Positions 1 through 10,564 of a stretch of DNA of 64,000 nucleotides are shown piece by piece. How positions within the stretch are numbered: position 1 is the stretch's first letter; each line of letters begins with the position of its first letter. The notes beneath the pieces are model-generated. The model saw nothing but the letters and a program-made list of their open reading frames with translations. It was not told the DNA's origin and did no database searches. The stretch lies in NCBI GenBank assembly GCA_002077045.2, contig KZ111197.1, positions 1-64,000 of the forward strand, read 5' to 3'. The translations under genes were made by a program, and so were the position numbers. Source of the stretch: Rachicladosporium sp. CCFEE 5018. Its lineage: Eukaryota; Ascomycota; Dothideomycetes; Cladosporiales; Cladosporiaceae.

Positions 1-48
1 ACCACCACACTCATTGACCGCGATCAAGCGGGGTCGCACACGAAGACC

Positions 49-1962
49 ATGGGCTATGATTATGCGATTGTGTAGGTTCTGCATCCATATTTCTGGTAGA
101 AAAGATAGGAATTCCGTAGCTGATAGCATTGTCTAAGACATCTGAAATACACCATCCCTCCTGCCGTCCTCCTCTCCGCCCTATACTACCCCCTCCATAC
201 CCGCCTCGACACCTACAAACTCGCCTTCCTCATAACCATAGCAGTCCTCTCCACAATCCCCTGGGACAGCTACTTGATCCGCACAAACATCTGGTCCTAC
301 CCTGCTTCGGTCATAATCGGACCCAAACTCTTCGACATCCCATTAGAGGAGGTCTTCTTCTTCGTGATCCAGACTTGGAATACAACAGTGCTGTATCTGC
401 TATGTAGCAAGGCGACGCTGCATCCTGTGTATCTCGCGCGGGAGAAGAAGGGCGACAGTTGGAAATGGGTGAAGCTTGTTGGGCAAGTGGGGCTGGGGCT
501 GGTGATTAAGAAAAGTGCGGATTGGATCAGGGAGGGGAAGGAGAGGACGTATCTGGGATTGATTCTGGCGTGGGCATGTCCGTTTTTGTTTTTGCTGTGG
601 AGTCTGGCATACCAGCTACTGGTAAACCTACCACGGACGACAACATGGCTGCCAATCGTTCTACCGACCCTTTACCTCTGGGTAGTGGACTCTCTCGCTT
701 TGAAGCGCGGAACATGGGTCGTGAACTCAGGCACAAAAACAGGCGTCTACGTCCCTGGTTTTGGCCTTGAACTCGAAGAAGCCGTCTTCTTCGCCTTGAC
801 GAATTGCCTCATAGTCTTCGGCCTAGTGGCCTTCGACAACGCAGTAGCAGTCCTAAACATCTTCCCCGCGCACTTCTCGGAAGCTCCTGCGCTCCCCTCG
901 CCAGCACTTCTCACACGCGCGCTGCTATTACCTGCAGCAGCCTACGACGAAGACCGAATACTAGGATTGCAGCAGTCTGTCGATAGATTGAAACGCAAGA
1001 GTCGCTCCTTCTATCTCGCGAGTGGAACCTTCAGTGGCCGATTACGTATCGATCTGGTCTTGCTCTACTCTTTCTGCCGCGTCGCCGACGATCTGATCGA
1101 CAACGCTCAGTCTCCGACAGAAGCAAGAGACTGGGTGCAGAAACTACGGAAATACCTCGAGCTCTCTTACAGCGCACCAACAAAAGGCGGCGATGGCAGT
1201 CTGCGCCATGCGCGCGATCGCAATCAGGGCGTTGCGACGCACTACGCCGTACAGAATTTTCCGCAGGATGCTGTGCTCACGCTTATGCTTCTCCCGACTG
1301 AGCGGTTGAAGCCCGAGCCTTTGTTCGAACTGCTGAAAGGCTTCGAGATGGACCTTGAGTTCAGCAAAGCCGGCGTTTTGCACACTACACCCATCAAATC
1401 CGAAGCGGATCTCGATATCTACGGCGCGCGAGTAGCTGGTACAGTCGCCCTGCTGTGCATTCAGCTAGTGCTGCATCACTACCCAGGCGCTTCAGAAGCG
1501 GAAGCGAAGCGGCTGATGAGCGCTGGGAACGACATGGGCATCGCACTGCAGTACACCAACATCGCGCGCGACCTCGCCGTAGACGCTGTGAACGGGAGAT
1601 CGTACGTCCCGCCACCGTGGCTAAAGAAGGAGAAGTTGACGTCCGAGAGCTTCCTCTCAGCACTCACCTCTGGAAAAGCAGACGACGACTTTCTCTCGCG
1701 CAAAATCGAGACAATGCGCTCACGTCTCCTGGACCGCGCATTTCTCTTCTACGAGCGCAGCGTCGGTGCGATCGAAGAGCTACCGAGTCCAGCGAGAGCG
1801 CCCATGCGGGTCGCGGTGGAGAGCTACATGCAGATCGCACGCGAACTGCGGACGCCTGGGTACAGAGTGAAAGCTGGAAGGGCGACGGTACCGAAGTGGA
1901 GACGCATAGTCGTTGCTTGGAAGGCGTTGATGGGGCCGGTGAAAAGGAGGAATGGGGCATAG
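49..1962 (+). CDS. al-2: Bifunctional lycopene cyclase / phytoene synthase
   Basis: This fused enzyme condenses two geranylgeranyl diphosphates to phytoene and cyclises lycopene ends in fungal carotenoid synthesis at ER-type membranes. I place a 23-nt first exon at 49..71 (Met-Gly-Tyr-Asp-Tyr start). A 66-nt intron at 72..137 (GTAGGT to CTAAG) follows, then exon 2 at 138..1962, giving 615 aa. The N-terminal ~250 residues are hydrophobic with the repeated cyclase pattern (IPWDSYLIRTNIWSYP, and later a related helix pair ending in LEEAVFF). The C-terminal half is phytoene synthase, with the acidic motifs RVADDLID (~residue 322) and NIARDLAVD (~482). Length matches the family (~600 aa). Fungal carotenoid clusters usually add phytoene desaturase and opsin genes; these could lie just left of the window. 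No frame damage is seen. Confidence 0.95.
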
Positions 1963-2269
1963 CGATGTTTGGGTGTATATAGCAGTATAATCTGTGCATA
2001 GCATACTCGCTCCGTGAGGTCGTTGACTCTTTGTCGTGCTTGGAACGACTCTCTGCTCATCTCGATCTCAGTTCAGGCGGATGGTTCCGAAATCTCTTTG
2101 CCTCTTCCTTTCTTCAAGCCACTCCGAAGCCGTATCGTACATATACCACGCTATCCGAGTGATATTGGCGCGTGTGTGTGTGTCAAATTCCCTAGCCGAG
2201 CCCAGGTTGATGTGCTGGTGCCGACTTCGTCACTCACGCCCCAGCCTTGAATTGGCATAAAGCTCTCGC
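1963..2269. other. 3' flank of al-2, no gene seen
   Basis: This is about 300 bases of non-coding sequence with a short GT run near 2171-2184. I see no supported gene. Confidence 0.6.
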
Positions 2270-2740
2270 TCTAAGAGCTTGGGACGTTCCCTCCTCCTTC
2301 GATGCGGTTCAAGGTCGTCGTCGACTTGCGCAAAGGATGCAATTCCATGACCGGGTCGAGGGATGATGTATGCCTGAGCCTGCGCTTCGTCTTGGGCTTC
2401 TTGGGATCTCGCAGCGGCAGCTCACCTGAGTCGGTCGGTTGAGAACTGCCCCAGCGTTCTGAACTGCGCTCCCAGGTGCTTCCTCGTCATCGTGGATCGC
2501 AGCGCGGGATGTCTGGGTGCTGTTGCTATTTTCCATAAGCTGGTGGCCACGTTGTGAGCAGATGTCTACTGCTTCCGCGCAGTCCAGGCATAGATCGTGG
2601 TGGTCTTCCGTGCAGTGATGCCACTTCTGAAGCTGCCATTCAGAGCTCGCACACACAGCAGCAGTGGGCGAGCGACCGTTGTCGGAGTCCTGATCTGCAA
2701 TGCTCTGAGCGGCGTCATGTTGTATGTGGAGGAGACACCA
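2270..2740 (-). other. Coding-like stretch downstream of HET gene (possible extra exons)
   Basis: On the minus strand the frame of the upstream HET gene resumes directly after its TGA stop at 2741-2743. It then encodes a Cys/His-rich segment (WHHCTEDHHDLCLDCAEAVD, about 2560-2640). Further on, a different frame gives a basic segment (DPKKPKTKRRLRHTSSLD) that ends in a stop near 2271. A 54-nt intron with a weak GTGTTT donor spanning the stop would join the HET frame to the Cys/His segment in phase. No convincing intron joins the Cys/His part to the basic part. It may be the true C-terminus of the HET protein, a separate small zinc-binding gene, or a decayed remnant. Confidence 0.3.
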
Positions 2741-5700
2741 TCAAACACCCTCTTGGCGGCTCATTGAATTTTGGTCAATCGCGGATAAGCATCGTACGGT
2801 CGCCTTCTCATCTCTGTCTCCCCATGTTTTGGGATGAAATCCCAGCCTCTCCAGACCCTTCTGCACGATGTCAAATGCGCCATAAGTCAAGACATAGGAC
2901 CAGCCTTTCACCTCGGGCCAGCCTTCGTCGTACGCAAGGTACAAAGCTTGCTGGAGCATCACTTCAACAGCCAGATATAGTGTTGTTGTGAAGGTCGACA
3001 CGCATAGCCGTGCAAATGTTACGACTGTCCAAGCGATATCTATCCGTTGCAAAGCATTGGCCTGAACACGGTCCACAAGGAACATTGCAGCGCTGATTGC
3101 AGAGAGCAGTCCTACCCGATCGAATAAGTTGCCAGGTATGTTAAATATAAGAGAGGACTTGTAGAGAGTTGTCGTACCGCGCCATCCTAGATCTATTGCG
3201 ATCACGATCCATATTATAAGACTGGCCCAATCCAAGACTTGCCACAAGGCGAAGGGCCCAAACGTAAGGAGAATCCTGATGTTTGCCACGACGTCACCGT
3301 TCTCAAGCTCCGGGCGTTGTTTAAGCTGTTGCGGTGCGGTCTTTGAGTCTTGCAACCATGTTAGCGTATTTACTGATCTTAGAAGCGGACTCTTACGAGA
3401 ATCAATCTCCATTCTCCAGGGAGCATGACCTGCTACAATCTCTATCCCAAGCCTGGCGTCTTCGACATCGAAAACAACGACGTCAGACCTGGGTGGAATG
3501 ATGGCGTCGCCGGGAATCCATCGTGCCTCGATCGGACAGTCATAAACCGCTCTGATCCTCCGAGATTCGACAGCGGATGTTTTGCTGTCAAGGCCGTGCC
3601 ATTCTCTGTCGGTGCGTTGGGCAGCGACAGCCAGTCGCGCGGCACATAGCCTGTTTTGCCAAGGTTGCTTTCCAGCCTTGTCGTCTTCATTGCCCACGAG
3701 GTCCCAATTGATGATGTAGCACAACCCCTCGTGGCCCCTTAACTGGAAGCGATCGTCATCTGACTGCCTGGCTGTAAGTCTCAGAAGACTTACTACCTCC
3801 CCAAATTTGAATGGAATGTAGACTTCGTTACATCTCTTCAGGCCTTTCAAAAGCAATATCTTGAGATTTCCCTGAGCGTGGTCAGAATCTAGCCACAAGC
3901 GGTCATACATGAATCGCATGACTCCAAAATCCTTGATCAAGCAAGAACTTGGTGAGAATGGGATCCAGCGGGTGTACTCGTTTGCGTTGGCTCCTAAACG
4001 TGGCCCGCCATTGAAAAGCAAGCCGATAGGGAGCTCCTCGGTCATCGCGAGAATGGAGCGCATTCGCTCGTGTACGGACGCTGCTGCTATCAGTGCAGTT
4101 GAGTAATGGAGCAAATTCGCGAGTATCACATACAGGTCGCTCTGCATAGAGGTCGATCTCAACGCGAGGGCGTTCCATACGTTCGTAAAGCGTTGCGATC
4201 GCGTTTCGACCCCGGCTAGTCCAGAGACACCGATGTCATTGTCCCCTGTAGGTCTGAGCGCCCGATCAGCTGTGGCAGCGAACATCTTGAGCAGGCCCCA
4301 TTCTAGGTAGCTCGGGCTGCCTCGATGGTCTTTCCGTTTGGCTTTGTCCCACGCACTGTTTCCGCCCAAGACACGGGAGCAATCGGCAGCTTCAGGGTAG
4401 CTAAAGTCTGCACACATGAAGTCACACTGGTAGTGGACTGCAGGCTCTATCGCACCATCGATGAATTGGAAGAAGCAGCTACGGGCGAGGACACCCTCCT
4501 GCAAGGTCCAAGATCTCGACATCCAGGTGCTGGAAGCAATTCGTGCTGCAGACTCGGCGGGCGCAGATGGCGCGAGGCGTGCAGTCTCTAGTCCTGCATC
4601 CAATACGAGCACCCTGTCCGCGACCGCGTAGACCAGAGTCATGCGATCGATTGCCTGCGCCCGATGAAAGGCGTCTTCAGGTCTCACGGGGATGCAAAAC
4701 GTGTCCATCCATACCAAGAACGAGTCATTCGAGGCAATGAAGGTCCGCCAGTGACAAAACTCGTAGTACTGAACGTGCCCAGCATTAGGCAAGTCTCGAA
4801 GCCGTTGCCAGAGTAGCATTAGCTGGCATTCAGGCAACGCATTGGCTGCAGGATTGCCTAGACCTTCGGACCAAATGTGAGAAATTGCGACGTATCGATC
4901 GAGGGGTCGCGCCTCTCGTATGGTCAGTCTAACTCGTCCAAACTTCAACTCAACCTTTACCAAAGGCAGCTTTCCTTTCGCAATAATATTGCAGATATGA
5001 TCGGTGCTCACGCCTACATGATCACAAACACATAACGAAGACGTATGCCGCGTTTCGTAGGTATAATCGAGCTTCACATTGTTCGCGGCACACTGGTACT
5101 CCGTGCACGCAGAGTGATCCACACGCAGGGTCGATCGTCTCAGGGTCAACAGATAGTAGGCCATCATTAAGCCCGACTGCTTGCGGGGAGACTGCCGCAA
5201 GAGAGCTCCGGAGACCCGCCGACACCATCCTCGGTCAGCCAGCTGGTCCATGAGGAATTCCGTACAAATTGGAGTCGGTGCAAAGAACTCCCTCGGTCTC
5301 CAATTTGGTTTTGATGGGTCCAGCAAGATTACATCCCATAGCATGCGTATGGACAGCACAACCTCAGCAAAGGGCGAAGTACGAGCCAATTGTGGCGACA
5401 CTCGTGCATGTGTGGATGCCTCGATAGAACTGAGCACGGCATGTCCTTGACTCATGGTAGCTAGTGCACGTTCTCTCTTATGGCCTCCGATATTGTGAAG
5501 ACACCCAATGTACCGACGGGGCCACCTGACTGTGAAACCTCGTGTCGATGGCCTTCCCCACTCAGTCACGTCAACTTTGCGATCAAGAAGGGCCTCGATG
5601 AGACCGAAGAAGTGCACTGCTTGGAATTCTGCCGCGGCAAACACGAGAGGGTGTGCCTGCATAGAGAGATCCACGCTCTCCACGTCCGCGTTGAATGGAA

Positions 5701-5770
5701 GAGCATAGCGGGCGAGGAGCGGCACATCAATGCCTGGGAGTGAGTCAGCTGGCTTGGGAAAGTAATCCAT
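2741..5770 (-). CDS. HET-domain (heterokaryon incompatibility) protein with C-terminal membrane segments
   Basis: A single uninterrupted frame encodes 1009 aa. The ATG at 5770 is fixed by an in-frame TGA immediately upstream. The HET domain lies around residues 285-430: YVAISHIWSEG, then VWMDTFCIPV, then SRSWTLQEGVLA. These are the usual order and spacing of the domain that triggers cell death when genetically different hyphae fuse. The C-terminal ~150 residues (about 830-970) contain several hydrophobic helices, suggesting membrane attachment. A further Cys/His-rich segment follows in the same frame beyond the stop. The partner or trigger cannot be read from sequence. HET is certain; a role in self/non-self recognition is inferred from the family. 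Confidence 0.85.
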   Translation of the reverse strand: MDYFPKPADSLPGIDVPLLARYALPFNADVESVDLSMQAHPLVFAAAEFQAVHFFGLIEALLDRKVDVTEWGRPSTRGFTVRWPRRYIGCLHNIGGHKRERALATMSQGHAVLSSIEASTHARVSPQLARTSPFAEVVLSIRMLWDVILLDPSKPNWRPREFFAPTPICTEFLMDQLADRGWCRRVSGALLRQSPRKQSGLMMAYYLLTLRRSTLRVDHSACTEYQCAANNVKLDYTYETRHTSSLCVCDHVGVSTDHICNIIAKGKLPLVKVELKFGRVRLTIREARPLDRYVAISHIWSEGLGNPAANALPECQLMLLWQRLRDLPNAGHVQYYEFCHWRTFIASNDSFLVWMDTFCIPVRPEDAFHRAQAIDRMTLVYAVADRVLVLDAGLETARLAPSAPAESAARIASSTWMSRSWTLQEGVLARSCFFQFIDGAIEPAVHYQCDFMCADFSYPEAADCSRVLGGNSAWDKAKRKDHRGSPSYLEWGLLKMFAATADRALRPTGDNDIGVSGLAGVETRSQRFTNVWNALALRSTSMQSDLYVILANLLHYSTALIAAASVHERMRSILAMTEELPIGLLFNGGPRLGANANEYTRWIPFSPSSCLIKDFGVMRFMYDRLWLDSDHAQGNLKILLLKGLKRCNEVYIPFKFGEVVSLLRLTARQSDDDRFQLRGHEGLCYIINWDLVGNEDDKAGKQPWQNRLCAARLAVAAQRTDREWHGLDSKTSAVESRRIRAVYDCPIEARWIPGDAIIPPRSDVVVFDVEDARLGIEIVAGHAPWRMEIDSRKSPLLRSVNTLTWLQDSKTAPQQLKQRPELENGDVVANIRILLTFGPFALWQVLDWASLIIWIVIAIDLGWRGTTTLYKSSLIFNIPGNLFDRVGLLSAISAAMFLVDRVQANALQRIDIAWTVVTFARLCVSTFTTTLYLAVEVMLQQALYLAYDEGWPEVKGWSYVLTYGAFDIVQKGLERLGFHPKTWGDRDEKATVRCLSAIDQNSMSRQEGV

Positions 5771-6329
5771 TCATACAGTTGTACGCGCTCGAGGGTGGAG
5801 AGTAGCAGCAAACGAAGAAAGATGTGTTCATGGAGACCAGTATCATAGGAGGAGAGCACATGCAGATCGCAGTCTCAACCGCATTTCGCGACGACATTGC
5901 GAGTGGCCTTGCGCTGCTCAGCCTTGCATGTCTGCTGCAAGCCACATTCGCGACTTGGCACATTCAGGCCGGCGTGCGGTTCGAACGTGATATGCAGCAC
6001 CACTCGCGCATGCATCGAGCGCGAGACTCATCGCTAATGCTGGAACTGACACGTGTTCCTGTCATTGCTGCCTCAAATCCCCTCTATGCTGCCACGAGGG
6101 GGCCTAGAGTGTAGGTAGTGGTTGGGCTTTGGAAATCGGTCCAGTCCGGGCGACCATGGCGCCCGCCAAGCTTTGGCCGCTGCCCGTACCTTGTTAAAGA
6201 CCCTACGTTCCATGAGATGATCCATGAAGTGAATCTCCCGTGAACCGCCCCCGACGGGACACTGATGACGAAAAGGCCGTTATGAGGTCGCATACCTACT
6301 CACACGTCGACACCGCGTGATACAGAGGC
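5771..6329. other. Intergenic region between divergent HET and SET genes
   Basis: This 560-bp region is presumably the shared promoter area of the two divergent genes. Short open frames exist on both strands but none resembles a known protein. Confidence 0.5.
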
Positions 6330-7726
6330 ATGTTCCGCTCGACGAAGCGTGCACGCGTATCGGCCACTACAGAAGGTCCCATTTCCTCGAGCTCCTCTCT
6401 AATCGCGTCAGCACCAGACAAGCACACACTTTTCACATCATGGGCGCAAGACCGCGGCATCACAATCAAGTCTGCTGCTGCCAAAGTACTACCAGGTCGT
6501 GGAGCCGGTCTTGTAGCAACCAAGAACATCAAGTCTAAATCTCCAATTGTCTCAGTCCCATCTACGACGCTGTTCAAACCCGATGCCAAGGTCCTGAAGC
6601 GCCATGCACTGGACCGCACGGCGTCGCCACAGGCAAAGCTGGCTTTCAGTCTGACTGTTGCGCTTGCCGAGGGAAACTTGGCGGAATGGTCATCTACCTG
6701 GCCCACGATGGGAGACTTTGAGGCGAGTATGCCGATGTTTTGGCCGGAGCATGTACTTGCACACCTCCCGTCTTCCGTCGCTGCACCTCTCGCACGGCAA
6801 CGGACTGACTATACGAGAGACCGGGCATGCGTGCAGAAAGCCGTGAAGAGTCTAGGGCTGAGCGAGAGGATGTTCGGCTACGCGTGGTGTATCGCCAACA
6901 GCCGAAGCTTTAGCTGGAAAGGCCAGATGGTGCTCTGTCCTTGGGTGGACTACATGAATCACGCTGCGAAGGGGAGCTGTGAGGTTATCGTTGGAGAAGG
7001 TGGGTTTGAGGTCAAGGCTGCTGGTGATGTCGGTGAGTGAACCCTTCTTTCCTTTGGTGTCTATTCCCTTTCTTCTACCCTCCACGATCATACGATGTAT
7101 CAGCCATACAGGTAAGCCACTTGAGTGGTCAAGATAGAGTGTATGTCTGCTAAGTCATACCCTCAGCTGAAGGCGAGGAGCTCACCTTTGCATATGGCGC
7201 CCACTCGAACGACAAGTTACTCGTACACTACGGCTTTGTCCCCGAGTCGACAATCCACCATGCCAGCCCAGATGACGAGATTCGGCTGGATCATGTCATC
7301 CTCCCGCAGCTATCGGAGCACGTCAAGTCACAACTCCAGGATCTTGGCTACCTTGGGTCCTACGCCCTACTTGCCCCCGAGAACCCATGCTCGGGGTCAT
7401 CGAACTGCAGCAAATGTGGTGCTCAAGTCTGGGAACTTTGCTTCAAGACACAAGTCGCTATCCGGGCTGCAGTCTTGAGTTGCAACGAGTGGGAGTACTT
7501 TGCTACCAACGGCGAAGATCTGGTTGAGGATCAGTCACATGCCGTCTTCGAATGGTTGCGGCCGTTTCTCGATAATTACCGTCTGGAAGCTGATCGAGAA
7601 ATGTCTGCCATTAACAGGCTTTGCATTACCGACAAAGAGAAGGCTGCGGCGTGGGCATCACTAGACACGCGATGGCAGCAAACACGCAACGCACTAGCGG
7701 CTCACCTGGAGGCGAACGACATGTAG
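6330..7726 (+). CDS. SET-domain protein lysine methyltransferase (Rubisco-LSMT / SETD3-like)
   Basis: Exons are 6330..7032 and 7167..7726, joined across a GTGAGT...CCTCAG intron in phase 1 to give 420 aa. The N-terminal half carries a split SET domain: GRGAGLVATKNIKSKSPIVSVP near residue 55, then WVDYMNHAA near 210, corresponding to the conserved N-H of the SAM/substrate pocket. It closes across the splice junction with GEELTFAYG. The C-terminal part is helical and resembles the substrate-binding domain of this family. Such enzymes methylate ribosomal or cytosolic proteins; the substrate here is unknown. Start: first ATG of the open frame, followed by a Ser-rich tail that may be disordered. 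Confidence 0.85.
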
Positions 7727-8081
7727 GGACATGTACACAAGCAGCAGCTTATAGACCAGGGCGCGGATGGCTGTGGTACATCCTGTACAATTCGCCGGAC
7801 TTCAAGGAGCCGAAGAAGGTCTTTGTCCATTCGACCTCTGTACACACGACATATGTGCGCCCTACTTTGTTCCACCGCATGTCCAGAACAAGCTCTTTCA
7901 TCTCCCCTCTTTGTCCCCTTTATCTTTCTCCCACCCAGTCGCCCCTCGCATACATCGAATACAGTGTCTCTCCCTTCCTACCCGACTCATTTCCCCACAT
8001 ACAACAAACCCATCCAAACATCCCTTTCCATACGTGTGCCTACCCACCAAACGGACTGGCTCCGTCGCGCACCCCTCCAAA
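7727..8081. other. Intergenic, pyrimidine-rich leader of the next gene
   Basis: The region from about 7900 to 8081 is strongly C/T-rich and ends just before the ATG of a secreted-protein gene, consistent with a fungal core promoter and 5' leader. No other gene is seen. Confidence 0.5.
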
Positions 8082-8462
8082 ATGTACGTCCTTCCCACTC
8101 TCCTTCTCGGCCTCGCAGCCCTCACAGCAGCCAAGCCCGCCTCAAACCAAGCAATCTGCCAGCGCAAATCCGCAAACACCCAGTCCGGAACCTACAACGC
8201 CGTCCAGACTTTCTGCGGACGCGGCGACTTCGACTACACTTCCTCGTACGCTTCCCGGGGTGTGATAAACAAGGGTAACGGCGTCGGTGCTCATGTGTTT
8301 TTGTCGACGCATAGCTGCCAGCCAGGCCTGAGTCATACAATGCCAAAGGACTACTGTTACCTGTTCTTCTACGCCGCATGCGCGAAAGGAGATAAGAAGG
8401 GTTTCGGGCTTAGTAAGAACGCGCAGGGAGGGTGTATCTGGGCGCATACTGAGAGCCACTGA
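8082..8462 (+). CDS. Small secreted cysteine-rich protein (effector-like)
   Basis: This single exon encodes 126 aa. The first ~19 residues (MYVLPTLLLGLAALTAAKP) are a typical signal peptide. The mature part of about 107 aa has six cysteines (in the contexts AICQR, TFCGR, HSCQP, DYCYL, AACAK, GGCIW), compatible with three disulfides, and a Gly/aromatic-rich composition. I recognise no catalytic family. Size, signal and even cysteine count are those of fungal small secreted proteins, including effectors and antimicrobial proteins; the role is inferred only by type. The start is chosen at the ATG giving the signal peptide, although the frame is open further upstream. Confidence 0.7.
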   Translation: MYVLPTLLLGLAALTAAKPASNQAICQRKSANTQSGTYNAVQTFCGRGDFDYTSSYASRGVINKGNGVGAHVFLSTHSCQPGLSHTMPKDYCYLFFYAACAKGDKKGFGLSKNAQGGCIWAHTESH

Positions 8463-8596
8463 GCAGGCTGCTGGGCAGCCTACCCAATATAGGTAAGTCA
8501 GAATACAAGCAAAGGTAAGTGTAGTGACAGCTTCTATTCAGTCCAGTCTAGAGCAGCATATGGGTATCATTAGCAACCAATCTCATTCTCGTACCA

Positions 8597-9370
8597 TTAC
8601 AGCATCTCCCTCATGATTTCATCTTCGCCCTTTTCCTGCATCTCCGCTCTCGTCTTCCGCTTCTTCTTCTTCTTCTTCTTTGCTGATCCCTCCTCCGTCG
8701 GTATCGTGGCTTCCGTCACGAATTGGTCTCGTATCGCGCCCAGCCCCGGCAACACCGCAGGTGTGCTCGTGCCCGTTGACAACACTGAAGTCCCACTTTC
8801 CGCCACGCCCTCAACAGGACTCTGCTTTGCCATTTTACTTTCCATCCTCCGCTTCCGCTTTGCTGCCTTCTTGTCCGCCTTCCCTTTACCACCCGTCTCT
8901 CCACTCTCCTCGTCCGAGCTCTCCAGATCGTCAGCCTTCGCGACTGCCACCGTGCCCTGATCGTTGAATTTCAAGTGCTTCGGCACGCCATCCACACCCC
9001 TTTTCACGCCCTTTGCATCATTGCCTGCCAGTCCCGCCCTCACGAAGCGCCCTGCAGCCTCCCTATCAACGACCATCTTCCGCTCCTCTGGCCCTTTCTC
9101 AACATCCGAGATCTTGCCGAAATAACTTTTCACTCGCGCGATCTCGGTTGAGATGGGATGGGTCCTTGTATCTGTGCCGTTCACTTTCAGGAGGGAGAAT
9201 AGGAGAGAGTCTAGGGCGTAAGTCGTGAGAACGTGCAGCTTCGCCTTGTCTAGCAGCGGGAGCTTCGACGAGAGTGTGGACGTTGGTGTCGTGAGAAGGG
9301 GCAGGAGAGCGGACTCGAGATCGTCGATCGAGGACGTGAGGTCTTCGAGGAGGGGTGAGATGGTGTCCAT
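8597..9370 (-). CDS. LRP1: Nuclear exosome cofactor Lrp1/Rrp47 (C1D/Sas10 family)
   Basis: Single exon, 257 aa, from the ATG at 9370 (MDTISPLLEDLTSS). The N-terminal ~110 residues are the helical C1D domain, with paired leucine-rich helices and the conserved KLHVLTTYALDSLLFSLLKVNG segment, which binds Rrp6 in yeast. A conserved FGKISDVEKGPEERKMVVD region follows, then an acidic linker and a Lys-rich tail with a run of lysines near the C-terminus (RNA binding / nuclear localisation). The family assists the nuclear exosome in 3'-end processing of 5.8S rRNA, snoRNA and snRNA. It is divergent with the Mix17-like gene (~260 bp between the two starts). Confidence 0.88.
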   Translation of the reverse strand: MDTISPLLEDLTSSIDDLESALLPLLTTPTSTLSSKLPLLDKAKLHVLTTYALDSLLFSLLKVNGTDTRTHPISTEIARVKSYFGKISDVEKGPEERKMVVDREAAGRFVRAGLAGNDAKGVKRGVDGVPKHLKFNDQGTVAVAKADDLESSDEESGETGGKGKADKKAAKRKRRMESKMAKQSPVEGVAESGTSVLSTGTSTPAVLPGLGAIRDQFVTEATIPTEEGSAKKKKKKKRKTRAEMQEKGEDEIMREML

Positions 9371-9628
9371 CGTGGGCTCGGTGTTTAGCGATGAGGAATA
9401 GAAACATCTAATGTTTCCAGATGTAATATGCACAAAGATCCTACCTGATAACGATAACTCGATCTGATAAGGAAGTCACTACCGAGGACTTTGGACGGTC
9501 GGCCAATCAGAACCTCCGCTTGGACACATGAGCTTCATTCCGCATCGACGGTGATTGTTCAGTCTACCATCATCACTCAAATCAAGCATCTACCACAGCC
9601 CTTCGTCAACACCCTACACACGCTCAAG

Positions 9629-10149
9629 ATACCTCGCCAGTCCCGCGGTCCCGCCCCCAGGCGCCCAACAGCCCCCGCCCGCCCAGCGCCACCACCACAA
9701 CAGCAAACCCGCTCCGCCAGCACGACCGCAGCACCAGGCCAAGCCCAGCGTGGCGCCCAAGCACCCGCAGCTCAACAAGGCGGTGGCATGATGTCCAACA
9801 TTGCCTCCACAGCTGCGTAAGTCCATACGTGGAACCTTACGTTTCGTCCGCAGCTGACTGACTTTACTCCAGCGGCGTCGCAGTCGGCTCCTCCATCGGC
9901 CACATGGTCTCCGGTTTCTTCGGCGGCGGCTCCTCGCACGCCGCTGAGTCGGCGCCCATGGACCAGGCCGTAGCGCAAGACCAGCAGGGCAATACGATGA
10001 TGAACAGCCAGTTCCAATCACAGGCCGTATGTGCGAACGACGTGAACAACTTCAAGCGGTGTATGGATGACAACCAGGGGAACTTGACGATTTGTGGGTG
10101 GTATTTGGATCAGTTGAAGGCGTGTCAGAGTGCGGCGAGCCAGTATTAG
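9629..10149 (+). CDS. MIX17: Mix17/CHCHD2-like twin CX9C mitochondrial protein, start codon unclear
   Basis: Exons are 9629..9816 and 9873..10149, joined in phase 2 (GTAAGT...CCAG), giving ~154 aa. The N-terminus is Pro/Ala/Gln-rich with PRQSRG, the usual Mix17 beginning. A Gly-rich hydrophobic segment follows (AGVAVGSSIGHMVSGFFGGG), and the C-terminus has two CX9C pairs (CANDVNNFKRC and CGWYLDQLKAC), imported and oxidised by the Mia40 pathway. The family acts in the intermembrane space on respiratory-chain and cristae maintenance. Oddity: the codon where orthologues have ATG is ATA (9629-9631), and the frame has no ATG before the Met pair ~50 codons in. An ATA start, an upstream leader exon, or a base error are the options. 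Confidence 0.85.
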
Positions 10150-10564
10150 ATGGAGGATGAAAAGGCACATTGGGGGAAAGATGGCGTGGGAGGTAGGGTG
10201 AGGGTTGAGCATGCATAGCGAGGTGTCTTAGAGAGCCAAAAGTCAAGTCTCTGCTCAGTGCTGCGAGCCTATGGCTCCGCTCTATGCGATTAATCCTTTC
10301 GTCGACTCGACCCACGGACTGTCCTGACCGCTATTCCCGGGTGGTCTCATGCGCCGTTGTGCAGTACGATTACGCCAGCCCAATCGTTCCTCCTGGACAT
10401 GTTGCAGCCGCACTGTCTCGCATGGCTGTCTTGTTCAGCAGCCTTCTGCAGTCTCTGAAGCATAAGCAGATGCCGCTGCTCCTCCCCCAAGTGCAGTGCC
10501 TGCATGTGCAGTGACCAGAATTATGTCCTTATGACAATATGCTTTCCTACCCTATCATCTCATT
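10150..10564. other. Intergenic between convergent genes
   Basis: This 415-bp region between the convergent Mix17-like and PDCD5 genes holds their 3' ends. No gene is seen. Confidence 0.6.

Noticed and set aside
2170..2185. GT dinucleotide run as a meaningful repeat
   Set aside because: Only a few units, ordinary for non-coding DNA.
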